The translations under genes and the position numbers were made by a program. The notes beneath the pieces are model-generated. The model saw only the letters and a list, made by a program, of their open reading frames with translations. It ran no database searches and was not told the DNA's origin. From positions 62,001 to 126,000 of the forward strand of contig NZ_JAFFIW010000011.1 in the NCBI RefSeq assembly GCF_018588885.1: 64,000 nt of DNA, read 5' to 3'. This stretch comes from Mesorhizobium sp. dw_380. Lineage in GTDB: Bacteria; Pseudomonadota; Alphaproteobacteria; Rhizobiales; Rhizobiaceae. Shown here one piece after another: positions 19,271 through 27,306 of the stretch (the stretch's first letter is position 1; each line of letters opens with the position of its first letter).

Positions 19271-20005
19271 TCAATGGTCCTCGTAACCGAAGTAGGCAGC
19301 CTGGATTGCCTCGCCGTTGCCGAGCGTCCGGGCGTCGCCATCGAGCACGATCTGCCCGCCTCGCATCAGGATCATGCGCCCGCCCACCATCATCGCCCGG
19401 GCCGAGCTCTGCTCTACGATCAGAAGCGTGAGTTGGCGCTGCGCACGCAGCGCGATCAGCCGCTCGTAGACCTGGTCGTTGATGTTGGGGGCGAGGCCCA
19501 GCGAAGGCTCGTCGATGGCTACAAGCCGCGGATTGGTCATCAGCGCGCGTCCGATGACCAGCATTTGCTGCTGCCCGCCGGACAGCAATCCCGCCTGCCC
19601 GTGCCGCCTCTCTTTCAGCATCGGGAAGGTTGCGTAGACGGCTTCGAGTTCGCCGGCCGCTCGGCTGCGCCAGCCGCGTTCGCGGGCGTGCATGCCAGTG
19701 CCGACCAGAAGGTTCTCTTCGGTCGTCAGCGAGCCGAAGACGTCACGCCCCTCAGGCACCATGGAGAATCCGAGCCGGGCGATGTTCTCCGGTGCGTGGC
19801 CGGTGATCTCATGACCTGCAAGGTCGATCCGACCGCCCGCCACCGGCGTCACACCGGCGATCGCGCGCAGCAGCGAAGACTTTCCAGCTCCGTTCGGGCC
19901 GGTGATGAACAGGATTTCTCCTTCGTCCATGGAGAAGGAGACGTCGCGCACCGCCGTGAGACGGCTATAGCGGATGGTGATATCGGAAAGGGCGAGCAGG
20001 CTCAT
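19271..20005 (-). CDS. livF: LivF-type ATPase of the HAAT ABC transporter
   Basis: A 244-residue ABC ATPase of the LivF branch. The Walker A is GPNGAGKSSLL, the signature LLSGGQQQMLVIGRAL, Walker B LVAIDEPSLGLAPN and the H-loop region LLIVEQSS. The ATG overlaps the livG stop as ATGA, so the two ATPases are translationally coupled. A much longer reading frame upstream is only an alternative frame of livG and was discarded. LivF and LivG form the ATP-hydrolysing heterodimer of the importer. Confidence 0.92.
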   Translation of the reverse strand: MSLLALSDITIRYSRLTAVRDVSFSMDEGEILFITGPNGAGKSSLLRAIAGVTPVAGGRIDLAGHEITGHAPENIARLGFSMVPEGRDVFGSLTTEENLLVGTGMHARERGWRSRAAGELEAVYATFPMLKERRHGQAGLLSGGQQQMLVIGRALMTNPRLVAIDEPSLGLAPNINDQVYERLIALRAQRQLTLLIVEQSSARAMMVGGRMILMRGGQIVLDGDARTLGNGEAIQAAYFGYEDH

Positions 20006-20754
20006 TCCATCACCTCCAGCACAGGCAGGTCGGTGTTCGCGGCCGTGCCCATATAGGCGTGGCGCACCTTCTCGCTGTCGCGGATATTGGGGGGCGGACC
20101 TTCCTCGATGATCGCTCCGGAATCGAGCACGACGATATGCTCGCAAAGGCCGAGCACCAGCCCGACATTGTGCTCGATGAGCAGGACACCGCAGCCGAGA
20201 TCGGCGGCGATGTGTCTTATCAGGGCCGAAAGCTCCCGCGCCTCCAGTGCGCTCATGCCAGCCGCGGGCTCGTCGAGCAGGATGTAGGCGGGCCGTCCCA
20301 TCAGGGCGCGGCCAATGGCGACGCGGCGCTCGTCCGTATATGGCAACGTTCCGGCGATGCGGGTGCCTAGCGCACCGATGCCTATCCAGTCGAGCATCGC
20401 TTCCGCTTCGGCGATAGCATCGCGCCGGTTCATTCCCAGACCAACGCCGGTTACCTCCAGGTTGTCCAGCACAGGCAGGTCGCGGAAGAGCCGCCCACCC
20501 TGGAAGGTGCGGGCGATGCCGCGCCGCCGGACCTGATGCGGCTTGAGACCCGTGAGTGCCGCCCCGTCGAGCTTGATGGTGCCTTCCGTCGGTGCCTGGA
20601 AGCCGGTCAGCACGTTGACGAGCGTGGTCTTGCCGGCGCCATTCGGGCCGATGAGGCCAACGATGCGGCCGGGCGTAATTTGGAGGTCTACCGATGACAG
20701 GGCCTTCAGCCCCGCAAACGATACCGAGACGTTCTCCGCGCTCAGATGACTCAT
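20002..20754 (-). CDS. livG: LivG-type ATPase of the HAAT ABC transporter
   Basis: A 250-residue ABC ATPase of the LivG branch: Walker A GPNGAGKTTLVNVLTG, GIARTFQGGRLF in the Q-loop region, Walker B AYILLDEPAAGMSALE and the H-loop LLIEHNVGLV. The signature region (TLPYTDERRVAIGRALM) departs from the usual LSYGQQR, as in some LivG proteins. A GGAAAGGGA ribosome-binding site precedes the ATG. It is the first transporter gene after the pxp/carboxylase genes, with a 249-bp gap that could hold an internal promoter, though none is obvious. Confidence 0.9.
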   Translation of the reverse strand: MSHLSAENVSVSFAGLKALSSVDLQITPGRIVGLIGPNGAGKTTLVNVLTGFQAPTEGTIKLDGAALTGLKPHQVRRRGIARTFQGGRLFRDLPVLDNLEVTGVGLGMNRRDAIAEAEAMLDWIGIGALGTRIAGTLPYTDERRVAIGRALMGRPAYILLDEPAAGMSALEARELSALIRHIAADLGCGVLLIEHNVGLVLGLCEHIVVLDSGAIIEEGPPPNIRDSEKVRHAYMGTAANTDLPVLEVME

Positions 20755-21003
20755 GTCCCTTTCCTTCTTTTTTCCGACGGAAAGGCGCGAAGCATCCGGC
20801 CTTGCGGCCAGTCACGTTGCAAATGTCTTCCCCTGTCGGTCCCGGCGGTCTCTAGCGGACTGCTCGGATGCCAAATTCACGCCGTTGCCCGGCGTCGTCT
20901 TGTCGTTTCGCGCATCGGATTTTGTCTTCCGCCACGCGCGGTCGGTTTTGGCCGACCGATCTCCTCGCATTCGGCTCCTCCGCCGGCATTTTCCCGGCTG
21001 ACG

Positions 21004-21975
21004 TCAGCCGGCCAGATGCTCTTCAGCACGCGCCAGCGCGGCGCGTTGTTCGGTTCGCGCTGCAAGCGCGTCTTCCAGCGTCACCGGAACGAAGCGCGCC
21101 GGGGTGTGCGGCTGGAGCTGGGCGATCAAGTCCATGTCAGCCGAGATCACCACGCCCAGCATCATGTACCCGCCACCCGAAACCGCGTCCCGGTGAAGAA
21201 CGATCGGCTCCGTGCCACTCGGCACCTGGACGGATCCATAAGGATAGCAGGCATCGACGATGTTCGAGGGGTCGGAGCCTGCACCGAAAGGCTGCTCGCG
21301 CTCAACGAACTCCAGCGGCGTTCCGCCACGGAAGCGATAGCCGATGCGGTCAGCTTCGGGCGCGACCTTCCAGGTTTCCTCAAAGAACCGATTGCCGGCA
21401 GCTTCCGTGATCCGATGCCAATACATGCCGGGAAGCATTCTGAGTTCCGCCAAACTATTCCGCGCGCGGCGCAGATTTGCAGGCAGTGAAAGACCGGCTT
21501 TGCCGGAACCTTCGCCGACGGGAAGCTCATCACTCGCCTTCAGCGTGCGGCCCTGATGGCCGCCGAGTGCGCCCAGAATATAAGTCGAGCGCGAACCGAG
21601 AACCACCGGTACGTCGATGCCGCCGGAGACAGCCAGATAAGCGCGCGCGCCGCCCTTGAGGAAGCCAAAGGCAAGCCGGTCACCCGCCTTCACCGGAAAA
21701 CCTTCCCAGGTCGGCCGCTCCTCGCCATTAAGTTTGGGTGGGAGTTCTCCTCCCGTGATGGCGATGACTGCGGATTGGGTGAATTCGAGTTCGGGACCCA
21801 TGAAGGTGGCTTCGAGCACCGCGGCACCCGGATCGTTGCCGACAAGCAGGTTTGCGATGCGTGTGGCAAAGCGGTCCATGCCGCCGCCTTCGGGAATGCC
21901 GACATGATAGTGGCCTGGCCGGCCAAGGTCCTGCACGGAAGTGGAGAGGCCGGGAGAGATTACCTTAACGACCAT
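21004..21975 (-). CDS. pxpC: PxpC/KipA-type carboxyltransferase-like subunit
   Basis: A 323-residue protein of the KipA/AHS2 family. The N-terminal MVVKVISPGLSTSVQDLGRPGHYHVGIPEGGGMD is diagnostic. This fold forms one half of the carboxyltransferase domain of urea carboxylase and is a subunit of the PxpABC 5-oxoprolinase. It overlaps the pxpB gene by 11 bp. Together with the separate biotin carboxylase and biotin carrier genes upstream in the same operon, it suggests a biotin-dependent role here rather than the biotin-free PxpABC reaction. That is inference. Confidence 0.88.
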   Translation of the reverse strand: MVVKVISPGLSTSVQDLGRPGHYHVGIPEGGGMDRFATRIANLLVGNDPGAAVLEATFMGPELEFTQSAVIAITGGELPPKLNGEERPTWEGFPVKAGDRLAFGFLKGGARAYLAVSGGIDVPVVLGSRSTYILGALGGHQGRTLKASDELPVGEGSGKAGLSLPANLRRARNSLAELRMLPGMYWHRITEAAGNRFFEETWKVAPEADRIGYRFRGGTPLEFVEREQPFGAGSDPSNIVDACYPYGSVQVPSGTEPIVLHRDAVSGGGYMMLGVVISADMDLIAQLQPHTPARFVPVTLEDALAARTEQRAALARAEEHLAG

Positions 21976-22840
21976 CGATAAGCTCCATCAGCTTTGTATT
22001 GGTGCCGTAAATATCGCTGTTGAAGTCCTTCAGGCTGAAGGTGCACTCACGAACCGTCGGCTGCCACCGATTGGCTTCGATTTCCTCCAGCGTGGCGTCG
22101 TAGTCATCGCGGCCAATGGCCTTGAACTTGACGATGTCGCCTGGCTTGAACAGGCACATGTCATCGGAGAGGTAGCGCACCTTCCTGGTCGGATCGTAGA
22201 TCGGGGCCGGGGTTATGCCATACATCTGGTAGCCGCCAGCGCCGCGCACCGAATAGATCGCTGCAAAGCAGCCGCCATGGCCAATGGTGAGCTTGGGAGT
22301 GTCGGTGCGTGGACGCAAGTATTTCGGCGCCTGAATCTGTTTCTTGCGCTCAACCATCTGGTACAGGAAGGGCAGTCCGGCGACGAAACCGACCATGGAT
22401 ACGAACCAGGGCTGGCCGGAATAGGCCGCGATAAACTCTTCCACAGTGGCGCAGCCGTTGATGCGTGCCGAATATTCAAGATCGGTGGAGGACGGGTCCT
22501 GATGGCGCTCGCGGAAGCGCAAGCAGGTTTCACGCGTCCATGGATCCTGGAAATAAACCGGCAGTTCGATGATCCGGGTCTTCAGCACCGGGTCCGCCTT
22601 TGAGGCCGCCTCTTCCATCGACTTCAGTTCGCTGAGCAAATCCTGCGGCTTGACGATGTCGGGGTTGAAGCGAATCTGGAAGCTGGCGTTGGCTGGGCAG
22701 ATCTCGGTGACGCCTCGGATGCCCGCCGTACGCAACGCGTTGGTCATCGAAAGGCCGGTAAAGAAGGAGGTGAGCGACATTTCCTCGGACACCTCGCCGA
22801 AGATATGTTCGTCACCGCCGAAGTTGAATCGTATCGACAT
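21965..22840 (-). CDS. pxpB: PxpB/KipI-type carboxyltransferase-like subunit
   Basis: A 291-residue AHS1/KipI-family protein. Family landmarks are INGCATVEEFIAAYSGQPWFVSMVGFVAGLPFLYQM and the following LRPRTDTPKLTIGHGGCFAAIYSVRGAGGYQMYG segment. In urea carboxylase the AHS1 and AHS2 parts together make the carboxyltransferase domain. A strong AGGAGGACCG ribosome-binding site precedes the ATG. It lies 9 bp after the biotin carboxylase gene and overlaps pxpC. It is somewhat longer than PxpB of 5-oxoprolinase (typically near 220-240 residues), with an N-terminal extension of about 30-60 residues. Confidence 0.87.
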   Translation of the reverse strand: MSIRFNFGGDEHIFGEVSEEMSLTSFFTGLSMTNALRTAGIRGVTEICPANASFQIRFNPDIVKPQDLLSELKSMEEAASKADPVLKTRIIELPVYFQDPWTRETCLRFRERHQDPSSTDLEYSARINGCATVEEFIAAYSGQPWFVSMVGFVAGLPFLYQMVERKKQIQAPKYLRPRTDTPKLTIGHGGCFAAIYSVRGAGGYQMYGITPAPIYDPTRKVRYLSDDMCLFKPGDIVKFKAIGRDDYDATLEEIEANRWQPTVRECTFSLKDFNSDIYGTNTKLMELIDGR

Positions 22841-22849
22841 CGGTCCTCC

Positions 22850-24214
22850 TTAACCCGCCAATGCTGCGGCGTTTTCGATGAGCCAGCCTTCCAGCCAGCG
22901 GGTATGCACATCTCCTATCCGCACCGCGGGATCGGCGGCGAGCGCAAGAAACAGCGGCTTGGTGGTCTTCAGCCCGCCGATCCTCAACTCGTTGAGCGCG
23001 CGGATCAGGCGCACTATCGCCGCCTCGCGTGTCTCCGCATGCACGATCAGCTTGGCAAGCAGCGAGTCATAAAAGGGTGGCACCTGATAGCCTTGGAAGA
23101 GCATGGAATCGAAGCGTACGCCCGGACCGCCTGGAATGCGAAGCTCGGCCACCTGCCCGGGGAATGGAGCGAACTCCTTAGCCGGGTCCTCGGCATTGAG
23201 CCGGACTTCGATCGCATGCCCCTTGACGGAGACATCGCCCTGCCGAATCCGCAACTTCTCGCCGCCGGCGATGCGAAGCATCTCAGCAACGAGGTCGATG
23301 CCTGTGATCGCCTCGGTGACCGGGTGTTCAACCTGGATACGGGTGTTCATCTCGATGAAGTAAAAGCGGTCCGCTTCATCGTCATAAAGATACTCTACCG
23401 TGCCGGCACCAGAGTATTTGACCGCCTTGGCCAAAGCGACCGCCGAAGCGCAGAGCTCCTCGCGCAGCCTGTCGGAAAGTGCGCGCGACGGCGCCTCCTC
23501 CCAAACCTTCTGGCGTCGCCGCTGCAGCGAGCACTCCCGCTCGTAGCAGTGGATAGCATCGCTTCCGTCTGCCAGGACCTGCACCTCGATATGGCGGGCC
23601 TGACCGACCACCTTTTCCATGTAGAGACCACCGTCGCCAAAGGCGGCGAGGGCTTCTGTTTCGGCCTGCGGAAAGGCCTGTTCGAATTCGGCGAGCGAGT
23701 CGGCAATGCGGATGCCCCGCCCGCCGCCGCCTGCCGCGGCCTTGATCATCACCGGAAAACCGGTTTCGGCCAGCACCTCGCGGCCAGCCTCGAGGCCATC
23801 GACCCGGCCAGCCGAGCCTGGCACCACGGGGACACCCGCGGCGGCAGCGGCCGATCGCGCCGAGACCTTGTCTCCCATCATCCGGATCGCATCTCCCGAC
23901 GGGCCGACGAAGACCAATCCAGCGCCTGTGATCGCGTCCGAAAACGCGGCATTCTCGGCAAGGAAACCATAGCCAGGATGAACGCTGTCGCAACCGGTGT
24001 CGCGGGCAGCCTTCAGAATTGCTTCGACGTTGAGATAGGACTTCTTTGCTGCTGGTGGGCCGATGTTGACCGCTTCGTCCGCAAGCTGGACGTGGAGCGA
24101 TCCCGCGTCTGCGGCCGAGTACACCGCCACGGTGGGGATGCCCAGATCTTGTGCGGCCCGGATGATCCTGACCGCTATCTCGCCCCGGTTGGCAACCAGA
24201 AGCTTTTTCAGCAT
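22850..24214 (-). CDS. Biotin carboxylase subunit (AccC-like), probably of a urea-carboxylase-like enzyme
   Basis: A 454-residue ATP-grasp biotin carboxylase. Visible motifs are KKLLVANRGEIAVRIIRAA at the N-terminus, the ATP-binding glycine loop KAAAGGGGRGIRI near residue 160, and the catalytic segment FIEMNTRIQVEHPVTEAITGIDLV near residue 285. It carboxylates biotin on a carrier protein using ATP and bicarbonate. The carrier gene lies directly upstream, its stop sharing a base with this start. Downstream lie pxpB and pxpC rather than accA/accD or a propionyl-CoA carboxyltransferase, so it is unlikely to serve fatty-acid synthesis. Confidence 0.92.
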   Translation of the reverse strand: MLKKLLVANRGEIAVRIIRAAQDLGIPTVAVYSAADAGSLHVQLADEAVNIGPPAAKKSYLNVEAILKAARDTGCDSVHPGYGFLAENAAFSDAITGAGLVFVGPSGDAIRMMGDKVSARSAAAAAGVPVVPGSAGRVDGLEAGREVLAETGFPVMIKAAAGGGGRGIRIADSLAEFEQAFPQAETEALAAFGDGGLYMEKVVGQARHIEVQVLADGSDAIHCYERECSLQRRRQKVWEEAPSRALSDRLREELCASAVALAKAVKYSGAGTVEYLYDDEADRFYFIEMNTRIQVEHPVTEAITGIDLVAEMLRIAGGEKLRIRQGDVSVKGHAIEVRLNAEDPAKEFAPFPGQVAELRIPGGPGVRFDSMLFQGYQVPPFYDSLLAKLIVHAETREAAIVRLIRALNELRIGGLKTTKPLFLALAADPAVRIGDVHTRWLEGWLIENAAALAG

Positions 24215-24447
24215 CAGTCGAGATCCGCAATAGGTGCGCCAGCCATGATAGGGTCCTCATTGTCGGTAATGAAGCGGATGTTCGTACCGGCCGTCTCGGC
24301 CCTCACTTCGTGGAACGATTTCATCACTTCGATGAGACCGATTACGTCTCCGGCGGAAACCGCGTCGCCATCCGCCTTGTAGGGCGGCTGGTCTGGCGAA
24401 GCGCTCCGATAAAAAGTGCCGGGAAGAGGCGAAAGAATCTGGGCCAT
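24214..24447 (-). CDS. Small biotin carboxyl carrier protein
   Basis: A 77-residue biotinyl-lipoyl domain with the biotinylation site Lys43 in LIEVMKSFHEV; the usual motif is (A/V)MK(L/M). The preceding proline-rich SPLPGTFYRSASPDQPPY resembles the start of the AccB C-terminal domain, but the N-terminal half of AccB is missing, so the protein is a bare carrier domain. It is sandwiched between a YcsF gene and the biotin carboxylase gene. It would carry carboxybiotin to the PxpB/PxpC carboxyltransferase. It resembles the C-terminal carrier domain of urea carboxylase in size. Confidence 0.9.
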   Translation of the reverse strand: MAQILSPLPGTFYRSASPDQPPYKADGDAVSAGDVIGLIEVMKSFHEVRAETAGTNIRFITDNEDPIMAGAPIADLD

Positions 24448-24513
24448 AAAAAGCTCCGGAAAACTGCAGACAGACTAATTTGGAACCGCCTGCGCGAGTG
24501 GGTTCGGTCGAGT

Positions 24514-25236
24514 TCAGTGCCAAGGGGCGATTGCGGTGCGCACGGCCCTGGCTATTTCGATGGCGTTCGGCGTATCGGAATGCACGCAGATGGTTTCGCA
24601 GCGTACGGGGAAGAAACTGCCGTCCTCTGCCGTGCCCTCGCGCTTGCTGATGGCGCGTACGCAACGCTCGGCCATCTCTGCGGGGTCCTTGGCGTCATGA
24701 ACGCGTGTCAGGATCAGCTTGCCGGAGGCATCGTAGTCGAGATCGGCATAGAACTCGGCGACGAATGGGATACCGCGCTCCTGGTAGATCTTCTCGTGCA
24801 GGGTGCCCGTCATGCCGAAGAGGGGTACGCCGAAAACCTCTGCCGCGTCGCACACGCCATGGGCGATTGCCTCCTGCTGCATGGCCATGAAGTAAAGGCT
24901 GCCATGCGGCTTGATATGGTGGAGTTCCACACCCTCGGCCTTGAGGAAGCCGGCAAGCGCTCCCACCTGGTAAATGATGGTGTTCCTGACTTCGTCGCGG
25001 GTCATCCGCATCTCGCGCCGGCCGAACCCCTGAATGTCCGGCAAGCCTGGATGGGCGCCGATCCTTACGCCACTCGCCTTGGCGCTGCGGACGGCGGCGT
25101 GCATGTGATCGGGATCGGAAGCGTGAAAACCACAGGCGACATTGGCAACGTCGATGATCGGCATCATGCCCACATCATCGCCAACCTTGTAAAGGCCAAA
25201 GCTTTCGCCCATGTCGCAGTTTAGCGTCACCGCCAT
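24514..25236 (-). CDS. pxpA: LamB/YcsF family protein (PxpA-like), copy 2
   Basis: A 240-residue YcsF/PxpA protein with LNCDMGESFG, VANVACGFHASDP, GAHPGLPDIQGFGRR and IKPHG. It is the first gene of the minus-strand operon and so the operon's own partner for PxpB and PxpC. It differs from copy 1 at many positions, and the last 40 residues diverge most. The start is MAVTLNCDMGES; the longer open frame upstream runs through the conserved promoter-leader and was rejected. A GAGGGG ribosome-binding site lies 10 nt before the ATG, inside the duplicated leader. Confidence 0.87.
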   Translation of the reverse strand: MAVTLNCDMGESFGLYKVGDDVGMMPIIDVANVACGFHASDPDHMHAAVRSAKASGVRIGAHPGLPDIQGFGRREMRMTRDEVRNTIIYQVGALAGFLKAEGVELHHIKPHGSLYFMAMQQEAIAHGVCDAAEVFGVPLFGMTGTLHEKIYQERGIPFVAEFYADLDYDASGKLILTRVHDAKDPAEMAERCVRAISKREGTAEDGSFFPVRCETICVHSDTPNAIEIARAVRTAIAPWH

Positions 25237-25349
25237 CGCATTGTTACCCCTCGAAGCTGCCGTCTTTGCGGCGTTGCAGCATTTTTTGCGCATGCGAGGG
25301 CATTTGTGAAATAGTAGTTTATTGATTGTGATATCAAAAAAACAGATAA
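25237..25349 (-). promoter_or_regulatory. Promoter-leader copy B of the duplicated 113-bp regulatory element
   Basis: Read on the minus strand, the block 25349-25305 aligns without gaps to 9499-9543 (37 of 45 identical) and is followed by the same 68-nt leader length before the first start codon. A palindrome TTGAT-N6-ATCAA (25322-25337) lies in its centre and is weaker in copy A. It occupies the gap between the pxpA operon and the divergent LysR gene, the classic site for LysR autoregulation and target activation. Confidence 0.8.
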
Positions 25350-25371
25350 TGGTTCTGGGCCGGAGCGCACC

Positions 25372-26277
25372 ATGACCATCACCTTGAAACAGCTCGATTA
25401 TTTTATCGCGACCGCCGAGAGCGGACAGGTCAGTCACGCCGCGGTGGAACTCAACATCTCACAATCGGCGGTCACTGCGGCGATAAAGACGCTTGAGGCT
25501 GACCTGGGCGTACGGCTTTTGGAGCGTAACCACGCTGGCGTAAGATTGACGATGGAGGGCGCGCGGTTTCTTGAACATGCGCGAGTTATCACCGGGGCCG
25601 TCGCAGCCGCCGTCCGAAGCCCGTTGCGCGACAGGAAAGGCCTGGCGGGCAAGCTGCGGCTGGGCATGACCTACACGGTCGTCGGCTACTACATGTCGCG
25701 CCACTACGCGCGGTTTCGAAAGACCTATCCAGAGATCGAGGTCGAGGTGCTGGAACTGCCCCGAGACGCTCTCGAAAGCGGCTTGATGTCCGGCGACCTC
25801 GACATGGCCGTGATGCTGGTGTCCAACCTGGAGCACACCGAGGAATTGGCGCAGGAGGTCTTGATGCGGTCGAACCGCCGGCTCTGGCTTTCGGCTGATC
25901 ATCATCTGCTCGCGCGGCAGGAAATCAGCCTCGCCGATGTGGCGGCGGAAGATTATGTCATGCTGACGGTGGACGAGGCACGCACGACCGCCGCCCGTTA
26001 CTGGGATGCCGCGGGCCTTTCGCTCCGCGCCGTCCTTACCACCAGTTCGGTCGAGGCCGTGCGGTCGCTCGTGGCTGCCGGCATGGGGGTCACTGTCCTG
26101 TCCGACATGGTTTACCGCCCCTGGTCCTTGGAGGGGCAGCGCATCGAAGTGCGCGGGCTTGTCGAGCCGATCCCCACTATGGATGTCGGCCTGGCCTGGT
26201 CGCGTGACAGACCAACCGACCCGGCGGCGGCGGCCTTCCGGGCCTTCATGTCCGTGACCATGGGCGGCGGCGGCTAA
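25372..26277 (+). CDS. LysR family transcriptional regulator
   Basis: A 301-residue LysR regulator. The N-terminal winged helix is clear (LKQLDYFIATAESGQVSHAAVELNISQSAVTAAIKTLEADLGVRLLERN). The effector domain begins near residue 95 (GKLRLGMTYTVVGYYM) in the usual way. It is transcribed divergently from the pxpA-biotin carboxylase-transporter operon, and the duplicated 45-bp element lies between them. I infer that it controls both catabolic operons through the two copies of that element. The effector is probably the imported substrate or an intermediate. Confidence 0.9.
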   Translation: MTITLKQLDYFIATAESGQVSHAAVELNISQSAVTAAIKTLEADLGVRLLERNHAGVRLTMEGARFLEHARVITGAVAAAVRSPLRDRKGLAGKLRLGMTYTVVGYYMSRHYARFRKTYPEIEVEVLELPRDALESGLMSGDLDMAVMLVSNLEHTEELAQEVLMRSNRRLWLSADHHLLARQEISLADVAAEDYVMLTVDEARTTAARYWDAAGLSLRAVLTTSSVEAVRSLVAAGMGVTVLSDMVYRPWSLEGQRIEVRGLVEPIPTMDVGLAWSRDRPTDPAAAAFRAFMSVTMGGGG

Positions 26278-26379
26278 CCCCGCCGGCCCGTCAGACAGAC
26301 GCTTTGCACCAGGCTCTTGGTTGAATGGCGGGTAGACTACAGCCACGGAGTGTGCCGCAAGCGTTGCCATAGCCGCCTT

Positions 26380-26950
26380 AAGCAGGTCGCCCGGAATGAA
26401 CGCACGGCAGGATCAGATTGGCGATTATAGCGTCAAAGCCGGGCCATGCCGCGACGACGCGCTCGGGGTGGTTGGCCTCGGTAACGCCGATGACGCTGAA
26501 CCACTCGCGGCGCGAGCCGCCGCCATGGGTGCATCGGGCTCTCGAAGACGACGTGGCGACATCCTTGATTTCACGCTCTTCGTAGAAAAGCAGGTTGCGT
26601 GCCGCCTGCAGGCGCGAGCGCAGATTGAGCTGGTTCGGGGTTTGGTTGAATTGGCGAAGGCAGCAGCGCTCCAGTGTTCGCACGGATATACCGAGGTGGC
26701 GCAAGGTTCTTTGGCGACAGCGGGAAATCAAGATTGTCTTCCATCAACGCCACGATCCGGTGGGATAAAGAAGGTTGTGCCTCGCCACTCGCATCATCGT
26801 CCGTTCGCTGCGGATGAATGTCTTCGCGCGCGTATGGATGAGCGCATTGGCGACTTCCTTGGCGAGGCTCGCCCCGCGCAGCCTTCCGATCAGATCGAGC
26901 ATCATGTCGAGCGTCGCAGTGGTGCCCTAATAGGGTTGGAGTCGGTGGAG
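26380..26950 (-). pseudogene. GlxA-family (AraC-type) regulator remnant, frameshifted
   Basis: Fragments of a GlxA-like activator are spread over different frames of the minus strand. In order they are an LDMMLDLIGRLRGASLAKEVANALIHTR-like segment from the DJ-1/PfpI-domain end, then MALMEDNLDFPLSPKNLA, then in another frame HLGISVRTLERCCLRQFNQTPNQ and RLQAARNLLFYEEREIKDVA. The last two belong to the AraC helix-turn-helix domain. The frame changes and the degraded second helix-turn-helix show that it is not functional. The N-terminal part of the gene is missing. Confidence 0.75.
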
Positions 26951-27306
26951 GGATACCGACAATACAGCGCTGTTTGATGATGGAGCACGACCCATGCCCG
27001 CTGGAGCAGACGAGCGAGAAGTCAGCGACCTCAGCCGACTGTTTCGAGGGTGCGATTGCCGCTTTTGCCGCTAATGGCGACCCGAATGGTCGTGGCCTTC
27101 CGGCATGGCCTGTCTACGGATCCAATCGGCAGCGCGTCACTTCGATCGACGTATCTCGGCATTCGCGCAAGCTTGACTGACTGCCGGGCGGTTTGGAGCC
27201 GCCCGGCGCCTCCGGTGGTCGTGGCCACGAAGGCAATCCCCATACAAACCGAGCACTTCCTTCACAGATGGCGATGTTGGCCGCGATTTCACTTTGGACA
27301 ATTGGA

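Noticed and set aside
16033..20754. Urea-specific UrtABCDE transporter
   Set aside because: The binding protein lacks UrtA-like sequence and the gene order is G-F-H-M-K rather than urtABCDE; only the broader HAAT family is supported.
19271..20815. A single 514-codon minus-strand protein covering livG and livF
   Set aside because: Only the C-terminal 244 residues are LivF; the N-terminal half is the wrong frame of livG. The true livF starts at the ATGA overlap.
25322..25337. FNR/FixK-type box (TTGAT...ATCAA) in the LysR-pxpA gap
   Set aside because: The half-sites are 6 bp apart rather than the 4 bp of FNR/FixK boxes, and it fits better inside a LysR-type operator.
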